Below are positions 10,038-24,686 of a stretch of 64,000 nucleotides of DNA, in pieces. Every line of letters starts with the position of its first letter. Within the stretch, counting starts at the first letter, position 1. Where the stretch lies: assembly GCA_964019415.1 (NCBI GenBank), contig OZ025886.1, positions 3,047,701 through 3,111,700 on the forward strand, read 5' to 3'. This DNA is from Ianthella basta. Taxonomy: Eukaryota > Porifera > Demospongiae > Verongiida > Ianthellidae. Made by a program: the position numbers and the translations under genes. Below the pieces are notes generated by a model. It was not told where the DNA came from. It saw nothing but the letters and a program-made list of their open reading frames with translations, and searched no databases.

Positions 10038-13000
10038 TCACTCACCACTGCTGAAATTTAGCAGTGATGGCTCCTTACTGATATACCTTATGTTCTGGTC
10101 ATTCATCCCACAGTTGGTGTATGCACTTGTACTGGTGCTGAAGATAGGTTGAACATGCATATATTCATTGTCTGTCACTTGAAAGCCATACTTTGCACCA
10201 AGCTGCTCAATGTTGTCAAACTCTGTATCTCCAAGGTAACTTCCCATTTTGCCCTGGTCTTCATCATCACTTAGACTAAATTCAGATCCAACTGTGATGT
10301 ATTCTGACTGGATATCTGGTTCTATTGTAGTCTGGGGCCAATCATCAAACCACGCAGGTAATCCTGAAGCTGTGATCTGAATGGGTACAGAAGTGATTAC
10401 CATGTGAAATATGCACGGCTGTTGAGGCACCGACAACTGTCATTGGGTTTGGATCAAGCCTTTTAATTCATGTAGGCAATAGTCAACTAATGTGCATGCA
10501 GTAGAATGCAGTAGTCATCCAAGATAAGACTGTTATGTGTGAAGAGGCACAAGCTATTGGGAAAGTTAATTAGGTTGATTTAATTTTTTTTAATTTACTT
10601 CTTCTCATCAACAGAGGTTTACATCTATATGCATGACTTGTACAGTTATGCATACATACCAGTGCTGTGTATAATGTGTACAATTATGCATACCTTTGTT
10701 GTGTATAATTATAATATAATGTGTTCTTCCTTTCCATATTGGCCTGGTACGTATGAAATTCCAAACTTGAAGACTACACTTGCAAACAATAATCATATAC
10801 TATACCTGTGGAATGGCTTAGTATGGAAAATTGTGCATCAATACTTCCATTCTTCATTTACCTTTGAAAGGGGATAGTGGTTTGCTTTGTCATACTTCCT
10901 TGCACTGTGCGAGAAGAGCCAGAGCAATCCAATAATGACATAGCCAGTATGTAAGCCAAAGATGGGTGCAATAGCTATTCAAGTAAAATTGCAAGGAAGG
11001 ACTGCAGCATAGCAACAGGCTGATTGAGGCGGTACTATTCATCACTAGCAGAGTATCCTTACCTGACCCTGTGAGAGTGTATATATGTATTCTGACAGTT
11101 ATATCACTAATGCACTAATCTGTTTTATGTACATATATAACACCAAGTTTTAACCAATAGAATCATGCATGTATGGCAACAGTTGGGAGCAAACTGGCTC
11201 GAGCACATATGTACATCACAAACCCACTGTTTTACATGAACCTGCACAGTGTGTGCTTCATGAGGTTAGAGCATGTTGGTGTACCTGCTTCGCTTGGCCC
11301 ACACAGCACACAAGATGCATCCAATTGCTGTCATGAATATGGGAATTGCAGCAATGGAGATTAGAGGTAGCAGCAGGCCTGAAGAGAACAGAAAATCTTA
11401 ACATGCAGTTCTAGTACTCGGCAGCCAAATGCAGGCCTAATTGTTATTAGCAAAAAACACATTTTCCAACCTTTTCGCACAGCTGTTGTATTCAGTGAGA
11501 TCTCCAAACCATCAATGTCCAGAGTAAGAAACAATTGCACTTCATAACAGTGACCTCCAAGCCAACCGTGGAGGTCTGTACATGTGCCATTCACTGACAA
11601 GTTACTAATACGCTCATCCATGGAGCCACAAAGCTTATAGTGGACAGCAAAGTGCTTTGGCTCAGGTAAAATAGTCACTTTCATCGTAGTGGGAAGATTC
11701 ACCTCATAACACAGTTGTACATCTGGCAAGCCAATGTCGTTCAAGGTCAATTGATCTACAAAGACAAATGGGTGGGTCATAGGTAGTCACGATCATGGAG
11801 GGTTACAAAACGTGACATGTAATGAAAGGAAGGATGTAAGTACAACAGTTCAGAATTCACATGACATTAATAAAAATTAAGCAAGCAAGCATAATTATAC
11901 AATACTAGCAGATGGACCCGCCCTTCAAGGCAGACCCTCCAGTTGGCTTGGTGTGTGCCAGCTAGCCAGATACTGGCTTGTCATGCACCAGCTAGCCAGA
12001 TGCCAGTTCATTGTGCTTGGTCTAGTCATACACTGGCTAATTGGACACCAGCTTGTCATGCTCTGTCTAGTCATGTGCCAGCTAGTTGGAGCTAATCCTA
12101 TGCAGTTATACTTTGCGCAGAGTAGTCTATTGATGGCCATCTCATTACAAGGTAGAGCATGTGAAGAGCATGTGTTCTTGCAGAGACAGGTTGTGATGTC
12201 CTAGGGGCAGCACGTAGCCTTCAGTCCTCAGCATGCTCTATGTGACTTTCATTGGCTGAATGCCCTGTATATATGCTAAAGAAGTACCTTTACCGTATGG
12301 TTCAGGACCTTGGCATGCAGCCACCAAAGAAGCAAAGTAAGTCAGTATGTTAAAAATACACCAAATATAGGTGCTCTTCATGTGTATATGTGAATGTACT
12401 CTTGATGATACCAACCACTCCCATCACCACACAGTACAAGCTGCATCAGTATAATTGTGTGGTAGTGCTGCACTGTGAAAGACCATAAGTGCAAATTGCA
12501 GAGAGTGAACACTACAAGTGCAAGTAGAGCAACATGCAAACCTGTAATAGGTACTGCCTGGAGGTGATGTAAGGCAAACACCACCAGCACACTTTAAAGC
12601 TAGCAATTTGGTGACACCTTGCATGAAATTGAAGGCCAAACTAAAATTTGTCTTATTCAACATCCATTAACTTCCCTTATGTTTCATGCCTTGTCAATCA
12701 TCTGTACCGCAGGGCATCCAAAGTCCCATAACTTTACATTACAGTACATCCATTATTATTCATGATTACTATGGCTCCACACTACTATTAAGCGACTTGC
12801 ACTGTACAAAGCAACAATTGTGATGTGCAATAACTGTACCTCTGGGGAGTACTGAAGTCGCACTAAGAAATGTTTCGCTATACTGGCTGTGACGGCCACC
12901 AAAAAGGACCCTAGCTCTAACACTGTACACATTTCCTTTGCCAGCCTCAACCGTGATCAGCCTGTCTTCAGCTGACTGTTGGCTGCAGTGCTCTGTTTCA

Positions 13001-16000
13001 TCTTGACCAACAACAGTGACACACACCTCCCAACTGCTGTTACTGCAAACTGCCTTGTCAGAGAACACCACAGTGAGGGCTGAGTCTTGTGCTATAACAC
13101 CAGTGATGTTTGGAGCATCTAAGGGTTCTGAGGAAGGGAACAAATGAGTGCATAACTTTGCACCATACTGTAAAGAAACTGTGTACCACTATGTCATAAT
13201 TGTTGAGTTACATGGTGAATGGCCAAGACAATGGGCATTGGAATCATGCAAACACCATTGTGTAAGAACCTGTGCTAATTCAGGGTCCCGTCAAAGATGC
13301 AATTCATGGGGGAAAGGTTATGCTTTCAATAGTACCCTAGACAATATGCCTGGACCGATTCACCCAATGAAGTTTGGATGTGGGGCCCTCTGAGATGTAA
13401 AAAAATCACATTTCCGGCATATATTCTTACTGCAATTGGCAATCATTTGCAATTTAGGGAGGTGGGGAGGACATTGAAGAGTTTGTGAGCAAGTAAACTG
13501 AACCCTGTAGTTGCACATATATTGCATGGAATTGAGCTTACCGTATCCCATGACAACCGCATCACTCCTTTGTACAGATACATTCGCAGGTGAATCACAG
13601 TAAGAAATGTTATCAAGCTTCAATATGATATCACCATCCTTGTTCCATTCCCAGTTTCTGTGTTCTTGGAATATGGGAGGACCTCCTGGATGTTGCAAAG
13701 TGACATTAAGGCTCTGCACATCTCCACAAGACATTGGTACATTCTTTGTTGACTATAACAAAGGAGGCATCAACAGTTAAGATACTGCATGTAGAGGCTC
13801 GTTGTTGTGCCATACGTGAACATACAGGCTTTTCAAGCAATTTTATGCAACATTATGGTCAAACAACAGTTCAGGACGTTTCCACCCAGGGGTCTTCATC
13901 AGATGAATAACTGGAGGCAAGGGTGTAGCCAGGGTGGGTTTGGGGGGTTTGGACGAACTCCCCTCCTTCCTGACTGTGGCCATGAATTAAATGCATTTAG
14001 GTAGCTACAAGTCTGGCACACGCGCTAGCTAGCAGACAGTGTCTGGTTTAGTGGTAAACAGTTACGTACCAGACCCCACCTGTGTCCATTGGCAGCCATT
14101 CATTCATGACGTCAAACGAGTCATACGGTGTGCATCCTTGGTACTAGAACCCCCCTCCCAGATTACTGGCTACACCCTTGGAGGGGGCTAAATAAATACT
14201 AAGTAAAGTAATGACATCATGAAGGGAGATGAGTGACTCCATCTCCTATCTGCGTGGAACCCAATTCTTGACAGCAATCAACACCCTTTCCCCGCCATAA
14301 CTTCTAGCCTATTTATTTTATTCACTTTAAACTTCCTGCCTTTTCACTCATCTCCCCTTCATGACATCATTAGTTTATTTAATAGTTCTTTAGCTCCCTC
14401 CTTCATTCTTCAGTTGTTCCGCTGATGAAGACCCCTGGGTTGAAATGTCCTGAATTTTTTTGTTTGGCATTTATGTTGCATGAAATTGTTCAAAAAAGCT
14501 GCCTAAATGTTCACATCAACAGTTTCTGTCAAAGTTGTACCAAACTGTCAATCTCAATCAAAATTGTTCACTCCTTACCTTGATCAGAAGAGATGCCGAA
14601 TTAGCAGTACTAATGATCGCCTCATGGATCATTGGAGTCAATGCAACTAAAAATGGCATAAATCAGCAGACCAAAATAATATTATACATCATACAAATGT
14701 GGAGTGCATGTGCTTGCCACGTACCCAATGTGTTGATGGAACCTCTCTTCACAACATTGTTACCATTGAGGTCAACTGTTTCTACAGTGACATTGCAATA
14801 GCTTCCACAACGCAGTTTCACATTGGCTATGGTATCATCAGTGTCAAAGGTGTTGACTTCCACATGTACTTTAGGCATCTATACATGAAAGATGGCACAA
14901 TACAATGTGCCTGGCCCTCAAGCACCGATATGAGCATATTTATCATGTAGTTGCACAGCTCACTGTCACTCCTTGGTGATTACAGAGAATGTCTATATTG
15001 TATCCTGTCACATAGGGGTCAAACGCATGTATCCAACACAGTCTGATTTCCTGGTGAGTTCTGTTGAAAGTGTGGCTGCCCAAAACTCCCACGGCACCAG
15101 GACATTCACCTACAAAGAAATGTACATTGATTGTATATATACTGCACATCCATGCACTGTGCACTGTAAGTATATTAAAGCAAATCCATGAATAAATAAC
15201 ATTATAATGTATGGATACACTAGGGCATGCAGTATACAGCAGTGGGACAGAACCAGCCTCACTGTGCGTGGCACATTAAGGCCATTCATACAAAACAAAT
15301 ATTTCCAGTTAAAAAGAATTAATAGGGCCCCAGGGTGCTCCTGAACTCGAATTACTTGTTAGCAACTTCCCCATGTAGGTTCAATAGTCAGATAGCTGGG
15401 GATGCAGCATTGCTAATGGCCTGAAAGATACATCAAGATGCAATAGACTGTTGGGTTTGCAAGAGTTTCAAGTCTCCAGACCAGCAAGTCATTCAGAATA
15501 ATCAATGGTTCACAAGGGAGCAGTTGAGGCAGTTTAGGTCACACAGTATGAATGACATCAGCATTTGAATTGACTCAATAGTCAACAGTCCATACTAAGT
15601 TAAGCAGCCACAGTGTGGGCACTTGTCAAAGTGAATAGCTATTGGTTCCTCTTCACACTATCAAGTGGCAGTGACCATTCAGCAATCTAGGGGCTTGCAC
15701 ATGGCCAGACAGCTTCCTGTTTCCAATTAGGTACACATATTATAGTGCTGTAAGCTAACTCAGGAGCCTGGCACATTGAGTAAGTGGTACGTAGCTGGCA
15801 GATATGTTCGTGCGCTGGCTATTTGGGTGTGTAATAAGAGAGCTGAAGAACGCCCTGTGTGGAGGCACATGTGTGTGGTAGAAAATATGCTGAAACCCAC
15901 CCTACAAATGTGGAGACAGTCGTGTGAAGTCATCTATAACAATGTCTAGTGCAGCATATTATGACTGTGGTACCATGTAAAGATCAATGTAGGCCATGCA

Positions 16001-17068
16001 AATGCAATCTCCTCTGACCAGGTCCGTGCAAATCCTTGTACCTACAGTGCACCATGCATCAAACACATTATGATGAAAATGATGTTGAGGCAAAGGAGCC
16101 GATCAGAGATATCATCTATATTAGACCTGGCAGTCATTTTGGTAAATGGTGATCTATTACATCTGCAGTATGCTGTGGCTAGGGGTTCGAATAACAGAAA
16201 AATAGAAAAGCGAAAACAGATCAGAAAACAAAGCAGTGGATGCCGTCGTGAAAGCATGCTGTGGGAGTGAAGGGGACTACTATATAAAGGAAGAGTACTG
16301 GCCCCAGTTAATTCTCCGGTATGTATGCCTGGGCGCTTCCTATCTGAGACCAAGAATGCAGTGGGCCAAAAATAATTTTACTACATATTATGTGTCAGTG
16401 TACATGTGCTGATGATAGCTTTTGCACAGCTGTAAAACCTTTGCATTCTAAACATTTTGGCAGGGGTACTCCTGCACTCTGTAGCTGCATGTGAACTGCA
16501 TTCCTCTCTCCTCTTGACCTTGATTCCAACCTTGAGGTTCCCATGTAACCCTTTGTAGAAGTTCTGCACTGCACCAAAGTTGCTTACTCGAAGAAGTATG
16601 TGGGTTGTAGCAATCAACAAGGGCAAACCACCAAATACGTGAACATCCATAATTGGTGTTTCCCTTTACAATAGCTGTTTACAGTGCAACACTGTTGCAA
16701 CATACAGCAGTGATGTGTGCAAAGAAATTAGTGACATGATTCATTACATGTTGGCATGTTGTGTATGGTTCCGTTACATAGACTATATACAAGCTGAAAT
16801 GCTATTCCCGTTGACAGGTAATGATTGACATGGATGAATACATGACATGTGAGCATGCCCACGTACTGCCACATGTACTAGCTATGAACAAGTGAATACA
16901 ATATTACAGTAGACTTTCTACATGTATACAGTGTCAGCTACAACTCACCAAGTACATGCATGATGTACTAACATATGCATATATGTTACATATACCTGAA
17001 ATCAGAATTGGTTGCATCATCGTACAAAGGGCAAGAGTAATAATTGGTATCTTCTCAATGGCCTGCAT
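10038..17068 (-). CDS. Receptor gene B: single-pass FN3-like receptor with Tyr-rich tail
   Basis: Ten exons by eye: 17068-16996, 15109-14964, 14878-14725, 14646-14579, 13752-13541, 13127-12840, 11755-11471, 11378-11285, 10904-10862, 10376-10038. They give about 566 residues. Exon 1 encodes a hydrophobic leader (IPIITLALCTMM). Exons 2-6 are the five-exon cassette shared with A and C (RLCWIHAFD, LRCGSYCNVTVE, NWEWNKDGD, EPLDAPNIT). Exon 7 adds another beta-sandwich unit with several Cys. Exon 8 is the transmembrane helix (LISIAAIPIFMTAIGCIL) ending in a basic stop-transfer AKRSR. The tail lacks enzymatic domains but has acidic and Tyr motifs: SEYITVG, GSYLGDTEF, NEYMHV, AYTNCGM and RYISKEP. YTNC fits the YxN pattern bound by Grb2-like SH2 domains. 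Signalling is inferred; the ligand is unknown. The exon 7 donor is the weak gttgga. Confidence 0.75.
11935..12090. repeat. Degenerate minisatellite in an intron of receptor gene B
   Basis: Diverged tandem copies of a motif like 'gccagctagccagatactggcttgtcat' (about 25-35 bp) recur across 150 bp. It lies in the intron between exons 6 and 7 of gene B. It gives short spurious ORFs on both strands. Confidence 0.6.
13816..14517. mobile_element. Penelope-like inverted-arm locus split by a nested MITE
   Basis: Left arm 13816-13917 plus 14181-14240 matches the reverse complement of 14340-14517, sharing 'atgcaacat', 'aggacgtttc.accc', 'ggggtcttcatcag' and 'catgaaggg.agatgagtga'. The hammerhead-like core CTGATGAAGACCCCTGGG followed by GAAACGTC is present on minus near 13870-13905 and on plus near 14423-14452 (there GAAATGTC). 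No RT or GIY-YIG coding remains. The locus lies in the gene B intron between exons 4 and 5. Confidence 0.6.
13918..14180. mobile_element. 263-bp MITE with CAAGGGTGTAGCC ends
   Basis: It begins CAAGGGTGTAGCCAG and ends CTGGCTACACCCTTG, which are exact reverse complements. It interrupts the left arm of the surrounding Penelope-like locus, so it inserted later. Flanking bases ggagg/gagg hint at a short target duplication. Non-coding and presumably mobilised by a transposase elsewhere; superfamily uncertain. Confidence 0.7.
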
Positions 17069-17980
17069 CTACACAGACAAACAAGTAAGACATGCATTCG
17101 GGCAATATTTAAAGATATGTACTGTGTGCACAAGAGCTATGAAAAGGAACATATACTATTATATAATATATGTACATAAGCAATGTAGCAATATCATTGG
17201 AATTACTTGAAGGTAGAAGTATGGTCAAGCAAGGCTGTTCCCACAAAGTACAGGAGGAACTGTTTGTATGCCTAGCAATTAACTGCGGTGGACGTTCTGC
17301 TTGAATTGTTAAATGCCTAGACAGGAGGTCCAATCACTGAGTACTGTGAGGGCTTTTGCATTGCCTTCCAAGCTAATACCCCAAATCAACTGTCTTTGGC
17401 TACTGGTAGCTGATGGATATAGCTAGCTACAAATGGCATCTGTTCTGTACCCAACGAACGTGGCATTCCGCTATTATTAGCAAGGATCGAGGACAGCCAC
17501 TTCTTGCTTCACTGAATCAGTTCGCAGGAGCTCATGCAGCGCACAACCTGTCCGATGGAAGCTGTATGCTATTGCTACTACATATAATGTATATACACTG
17601 CACTTGATTAACTTTAACGTCGATGTATATATACTCGCGGATATTGCAGGGATGCGCGCCGTAGCGCTGCGAAACGGAGCGTAATAACTTTGAACCGCAG
17701 AGTTCATCTGTCTCCGATGCATGTTTTGACATATACATATATACGTGTATGCAATTCACGCACCTTTCTTCCTCTGGTGGACTTCACCCAGCCTCGACGA
17801 TCGATCGTGATCGATTAGTCACGGACCTCTGATATACTGCCGCTAAATATAGTGTCACATGCAGCTGTCAATATTTATAATAAAACACACGCATTGTAGC
17901 AATATAATTTAAGGAACAATAATATTACTACACATACATAGTCACGTTCGCACCAAGTGCACAAAATAATTGCTGTACAA
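17069..17980. other. Spacer between receptor B 5' end and midnolin 3' end
   Basis: No supported gene. AT-rich with direct repeats of 'tatata' near 17600-17750. It should hold the gene B promoter and the midnolin 3' UTR. No canonical promoter element was identified. Confidence 0.45.
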
Positions 17981-20900
17981 TTACTCGTTATCGAGTAGAA
18001 AGCCTTTTCTTAGCCCACAGTAGCCCAGTCTTCTTCTGATGTTGCGAGAGTGAGAAGGAGGAGGTGATGGTGCTGTCACTCGGGCTTTCTTGATGGCTGC
18101 TTCCAACCAGCCACAAGGGGAATCAACTCCTTCACGTTTCAACTTCTTCTCAAGACGCTGATCCAACATCCTTTTCTTCAACAAAGCCACTTTCTTCTTC
18201 AATATACAGTCCTGCTCACTAGCCGGGATGCATGCTGTGCTTCTGGTGCCTCTCAAATCCTTCATTTTGTGATGCTTGCCAGTGGGGTTGGCCTGCTTAG
18301 AGTGATCCCTCTTACGGGCTTGCACTTGGAACATCCCACCTGTAGCGGTGACAGGCGTATCCTGTTCCTTGACAGTGTACTGGCTCAAGGACTGCAGCCC
18401 TTCTGGGAACACCTTCTGTAGCAACTTTTCCACTGCTTGAGTCACAATATAACGCTTACGCTCACTCAGTGCCTTATCACTCTGAGTAGCTATTGCCTGA
18501 ACATTGCCACCACTTCCACTGGTATAGGGCTCCATTGGCACTGGGAAGGGAAGACAATTTCGATGACACATCTCTTTCACTTCTCTGTCAGAGCCAATGT
18601 TACATGTTCCATTGAAAGACTGAAACAGATTTGTGCTTGAAGAGATAGGAGCATCAGCTTCGCTGCAGGCAGCAGTCTCCATGCCAGCCTTGATGTTGAG
18701 CACCACCACTGCCTCTCCCAATCGCAATGACACAGAGAGGGGACTCTTTCCCAAGAGGAATCTGTCAATCTGTGAGCAAAGGAGGGGTTGAGGGTTCAGC
18801 AGCATTACGATAACAGTGGCGATAACATTCCATTGGTACACATACACCCAGTGTACAGTTACACATAAATGCCCCCTACTTGTGCAGCTATGCGTGGACA
18901 CTGATTGTGGCTGTGGTCAAGTCTATTAATCAGTTACCAACCATAGTCATCTGCCTTGTCTCCTATTACACACGTGGACAGGCAATCAAAAACACAATAA
19001 AATGACACTTCTTCAACAAGCAGCTATGGCCTGACCAATGCCATTCATGGTATTCTCATCGACACCATTGAACTTTACAAACAATCACATGAATATGTTA
19101 TGGGAAAGGTGACTCTCAAGTGGTATCAGTCACTGTAAATCACACGAGAATCAACTAGTATCTCATAACATATTCATGTAGTTGACTGCAAAGTCTGAAT
19201 GGCATTCTAGGAACAGGCAACAGTAAAACCACTCTATACATGTGGCTAAGACACTGCCAGCCAACAGGTCTTGCTACAGAGCACCATGTACATTGCAGCA
19301 TGCCCTTTACACGTCAGTACAAGCTGGGCATGATAACATTCACTACCATGACATGCATTTTACCAGCGTAAACAGGCTAAGAACTAACAACTAGAGTCAT
19401 TCTGTTAGCCTTACAAGGTGTGGGCTGATGATGTCATTGCTATGGGATACATCTTTTTACGCAGTGTAGATACTGACTGTCCAGTTTTGGTATGTAGTCA
19501 CTGACACCCAATAGGAGAGCATCCACAATACATCCCATGCAGGCAGCCAAGTCTTAAATATTGAAACACATTCCTCTGAATAATAGCCACATCAATAGCC
19601 TATACATACTATAGTGTGCGTGTGCGTGTGTGTGTCAGGGTGCATGTGTGAGAGAGTGTGGAGGTAGCCCAGATGCTGCTGGAGCATCTGAAGAGGATAT
19701 TCAGTCACAGTTGATCAAAGCACAGTGTAGCTAGAATACATGGAGATATAGACAATCAGACAGCTGTTGTTGAAGTCATTGGAACATCATTCAGTCTGCA
19801 TATGTTTCATTGATTTCGATCCAGTCAACAGAGAAGCCCAGAATGTGGTACCAGATGAAGCTCAAAGGAGAAGTGTCCGAGGAAAGGAGAATTCAATAGT
19901 GTTGGCAGTGGGGGGTTGAAGATGTGAATGCAGCAATCTGGGTGAGAACTAGAGCCTTGAGAAGGATAAATCATTCACCTAAGCAACATTGACATGTCAG
20001 GAAAGGTCCGGTCCGTACAGAGGCAACCACTTGGATATGTACAGGGGCACATCATAACAAATGTGTGTAAAGTGAAACAGGTCTAAGACAGACAGGCCCA
20101 GTTCCAACTTACCTGTGGGCCAGTTCTAACAGACCTTTACAGAGAGGTGGCTGCTCTACAGAGGTAGATTACAATGCTTTAAAATGGCATTTGGGGCCAG
20201 GGAGGCTGGCTGATTGAGAGAGGTGGCTGCCTAATACAGTGACCATCTTAGACAGGTTCCACTGTAATATGAAAGAAGGTATTCTGGAGCACAAACTGAG
20301 CAAGGCAATGAAGATGAGGGTATTTCAAGCCCTGGCCAAGTTCATATTATTGTACGACACAGGGACATGGACCATTGGTCCACCACCTGGAAGGACTCAA
20401 GGAAGCTGACAACATTCACTTGAAATGCCTGCGGGACACCCTAGGGGTAACCCAGGTGGGACCAGGTGGGGAACAAGAACAACCTACGAAGTGCCTATGG
20501 AATATCAACTGAGGCACCTCAGACTCAAGTTGTTGGGACATGCAAAGAGAGTGGATAGACCAGCTACTCTGCTACAAACTGAAGGGGAAATTCAGGCCAA
20601 AGGGGGAACACCACTAAAATGGATTGACAATATCACAGGAGACCCAGGCAGCTGGAAAATTTTTTTTACAACCACCTCAGAGGTGTGCAGCAATCCGATC
20701 CTGCCCTACGTCTTCACGAGAATAAGTAGAATGGAATGGTGTGTGTGTGTGTGTGTGTGACGTCACCAAGATGGTGGCATAGAGGCCATGTGGTCTCAGA
20801 AGGCGCAATAGACATCAGCATGGAGGTGGCATGTTCTCGACGAACTTTCCAATAGGAATGGGACCCGCAGTAACAATTTTGCAGTTCCATGTTACTATCT

Positions 20901-21728
20901 ACTCACTATCTGCTGGGAAGCAAACTTCCAGGATGCTGCAACCAGGAAGGAGGCAAAGTATCTACATCTTCAAGAAGCAGTGAGAAAGGAAGATGTTGCA
21001 AGAAGATTGCATACCATACAGGTTAGCAGCAGAGGTTTCCCAAGACATTCGAAGCCTGGACTCTCTCAACTACTACCTTACAAACACCAACAGAACCACA
21101 AGACTTAAAGTACAAGAACAACTCATACAAGCAGTCCCATGTGGCTCGTATACTAATTGGGATCTAAGAAACACAGCAAGTTTTCATCATAGCTACACCA
21201 CATCACAATGCCCACTGTAACACAATGTTTTTGAGCAGTATCATAGTGTACAAGTGTACATGAAAAGCCATTACTGCTCTGTAGATTACAGTTATCATAC
21301 ACCTTTTTGTTGTGGTCAGGACTAACTGATGTACAATGTGTTCCACGGCACCATTTCTTTTGCCCTTTATTGTCGTTGCGTACATGAAATGTAAACAAAA
21401 GTTAGAAGCAACACCTTGCTATTGGTATGTACTTCAACCATCTCTGGACTTTGGCTGTGCTTGATAAAGGGGCCATTAAGGGCAGTGAGAGAGACTTGGA
21501 CCTAACCGAAATGTACTTCCCAGCACTATAAGCGCATCTAAACACTGGAACAAAGGCCCACAATGCAAATTGCAAAAATGATATTCGCGGAAAATTCTTT
21601 CATGAACTTGACTAAATTGGAAAAGTTTAACCTCATGAAATCTTGCTGCTACGTATATGGTACTGCTTTCTTAATGACCTTTCTTACTTTGTTACACATG
21701 CCTATTAATACATAAGGAATGTCCTGCC

Positions 21729-21765
<37 letters not shown>

Positions 21766-24597
21766 ACGATAGACATACGTACATATCATGTGTGAATGGG
21801 ACACTAGTAATTAATATGGGACGGGAGTGGGTGGTGTGGGTGGCTTCATGTATGGCGTGTCCTTAAAGCCCACACTGTCACACACTGTACACAAGGTTGC
21901 ACATTGATGTACCTGTTCATCTGGAATTACGCTGAGGCTCTCCCTCAAGGCAGTGGTTGGACTTTCAGGAGCCTTTGCACCCTGTGCACACACAATGGTA
22001 CATACATGGTACAGTCAGACAACACCACTTATGAATGCATGCAAGTACATGGCAATGCTGCTATTAGTGCAGCCACGCTCATCTCATAGCAACACAATAG
22101 CAAACACACTCCTAATATTTTGTACACTGTTTGTTAGGTGCACACAACAATTCCATTGCTCTGGCAAGGAAACAGATGGCTGACAAAGGTGCATGGCATA
22201 CGTAAAGTTTGCCTAGCCGAAAAGGTACCATGGCACCTAAAGTGGCAACAAATGGATGCTGTAATGGTTCCGTTGTACTGATGATGTCCGTTCGCCTGCT
22301 TGATATTTGCTGTGGCAGTGTACCTTGACCACACAATACATACATATGTAGTCACCCAAAATCATCTGTTCGTTGAATCCATCCATTGAACAAAATTTCT
22401 ATTAACTATTATTAAGCAAACAAAACCACACATCCAGCGAAAAATGCCTATTGATTGATCATCCTGGATTGAGAATGCACACCAATTTGGGGAGGATGTC
22501 AGCACACACATAAGCAAAGAATCCAACCGCCGCTGATGATTTACTAGAGGGGTACCATTTGGCAGCCTTTCAGGTTCTGTGAGGGGCCTAATGAGGGCTA
22601 GGCTGAATTTGGCATGACAGGCCATACCCAAAAGTACTGCAAGAGTACACTATTTAAAGTGATTTTTACACCATACCAGTCCGAATAGAAGCCAGGATCC
22701 CACACATGCTTGATCCACCCTCTGAACAATCCTGACTTCTGTACAAATAGTGTCCATTCGAGACAAGGCGCCATGCAAACTTCCCTCTGGTACACAGTAC
22801 ATAGCTACCTGCCGCTGGACTTTAACAAGACCCTGCACATATTCAATTCCAGCTTCCCAATAGACAAGTACGTACGGGACTTATTGCTATTATAAAATAT
22901 CATTTGGTATTTGTGCAATCCCGCAGTTAAGGATAGGGCCAAAAAATATGTTATAATTCCATATGAACTGCAAATGGTGTTCATTACCATATCATACTAG
23001 ATGTATGTACAGTACACATCCGTTTCATAGTGACGTTATGAACAAGGTGCTTACAGAATGCAAATGGTGTCAAGGTGACCAGGCGTTTGTGGGAGTGGCG
23101 AGTTCAGCCTTCGCACGGACAGATTAAACTACAGTTAGTCTCGTCGCCATACGATATATCCTAAACATAATACATGATGCAGTTGGTTGACTGTGGAAAC
23201 ATCAACCCCTGAGCTGTACAGCAACAGAGCTAATGCACTGTGTCCAGAACATCTGAGCCACTTACCCTTACACCTGTTTCAGTGTGCAGCACCAGGGTTA
23301 GATTGGACTCATCCTGGATATTGTTATCACAGAGACTGCCTTCCTTTAACTCCCTACACAAGCAAGAGGATATATATGTATTGGACTCTGAGACACACAT
23401 TTAATACAACACAATACAATACAATACAACACAATACAAAAGAAGAGAATACAATACAACACAATATGATTTAGGGCTGCGACAACGTTGATTTAGCATT
23501 CAAAGTCTGTCTCTATAGGGTTGCAAATGCTTCAACATTAGGCAAGGAAACCCATGTGATTATTGACTATGAAATCACTAAAATGGCCACCTCATGCAAA
23601 GGTGCACTCGCCCACTTCACTCACTCAACACTGTATTGCAAAGGGCCAGAAACTAAAGAGAAGCAAACAAAGTGAAGCAATATCAATGCGATCCTAACAC
23701 AGAAAAGGCATGAAACAAAATCCTGTAACGAAGCTTGGAATCCTTAGGAAACTTCAAATAGTTGCAAAAGCATCATCACAACCCAAATATGACCAGTAGT
23801 GTCTGTCAGTCTGTCTGCGAGTGAGTCCATCTACATTTTCCTCACCAATTCAACAGGATGGCACGAATCGTAAAGAAATGTTCAGATATTGTGAGGAATC
23901 ACATGGAACATATCACAGGGAGTCCAGGTCACCTGTCCTGCTGCTCCAGCTGCTTCTGCCTACACCCCCTCCTAGCACCACCATACCCACCCCCCCGCCA
24001 TGTGTAGCCAAAATGCATGGGTGCACAGGATGCATGTGAATGCATGTGCCTACCACAGACTCAGCTACTCTTCAGAGAGTGCATACATACAAATGTATAC
24101 TACAAGAAAGTATGACACAGATGCCACACCAGAATACCACCAAGCTTAGATCATCCCTGTGACTACCCCTTCAACAAACTGCACTTTCCTGTCCCTATAT
24201 ATCAACCACAGAATGTTGTCAATGGAAGCCACACACAACCCCTTTCACATCCTGTTACTTCCTTGTTGAGGCAGGGACACATGACAACAGAGGAATACTT
24301 GTCATGTGTCCCTGGAAATCAGCTCATGAATATCACGTAATCACCCACAGATGCATTTTCACTAACCGACATTTACATCATAATGAAATTGTTAAGTAAC
24401 TGGGTTAGTTGTGCATAAAGACCCAACCCTTAGCACAGAGCATGTGTCAGTGAGGTGGTCTGACTTTGCAACTGTTTCCCTCATCATACTCACATGGAGC
24501 CAACATCACTACACATATGAAGACACATCAAATACACGCCACACACACTACACACATGTACACATGTACCACACACATACACACACGCACAGACGCG

Positions 24598-24686
<89 letters not shown>

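Noticed and set aside
17981..18901. 306-codon unspliced ORF starting with MSTHSCTS
   Set aside because: The first ~44 codons are intron sequence upstream of a clear acceptor; the exon starts at 18769 and joins midnolin exon 3.
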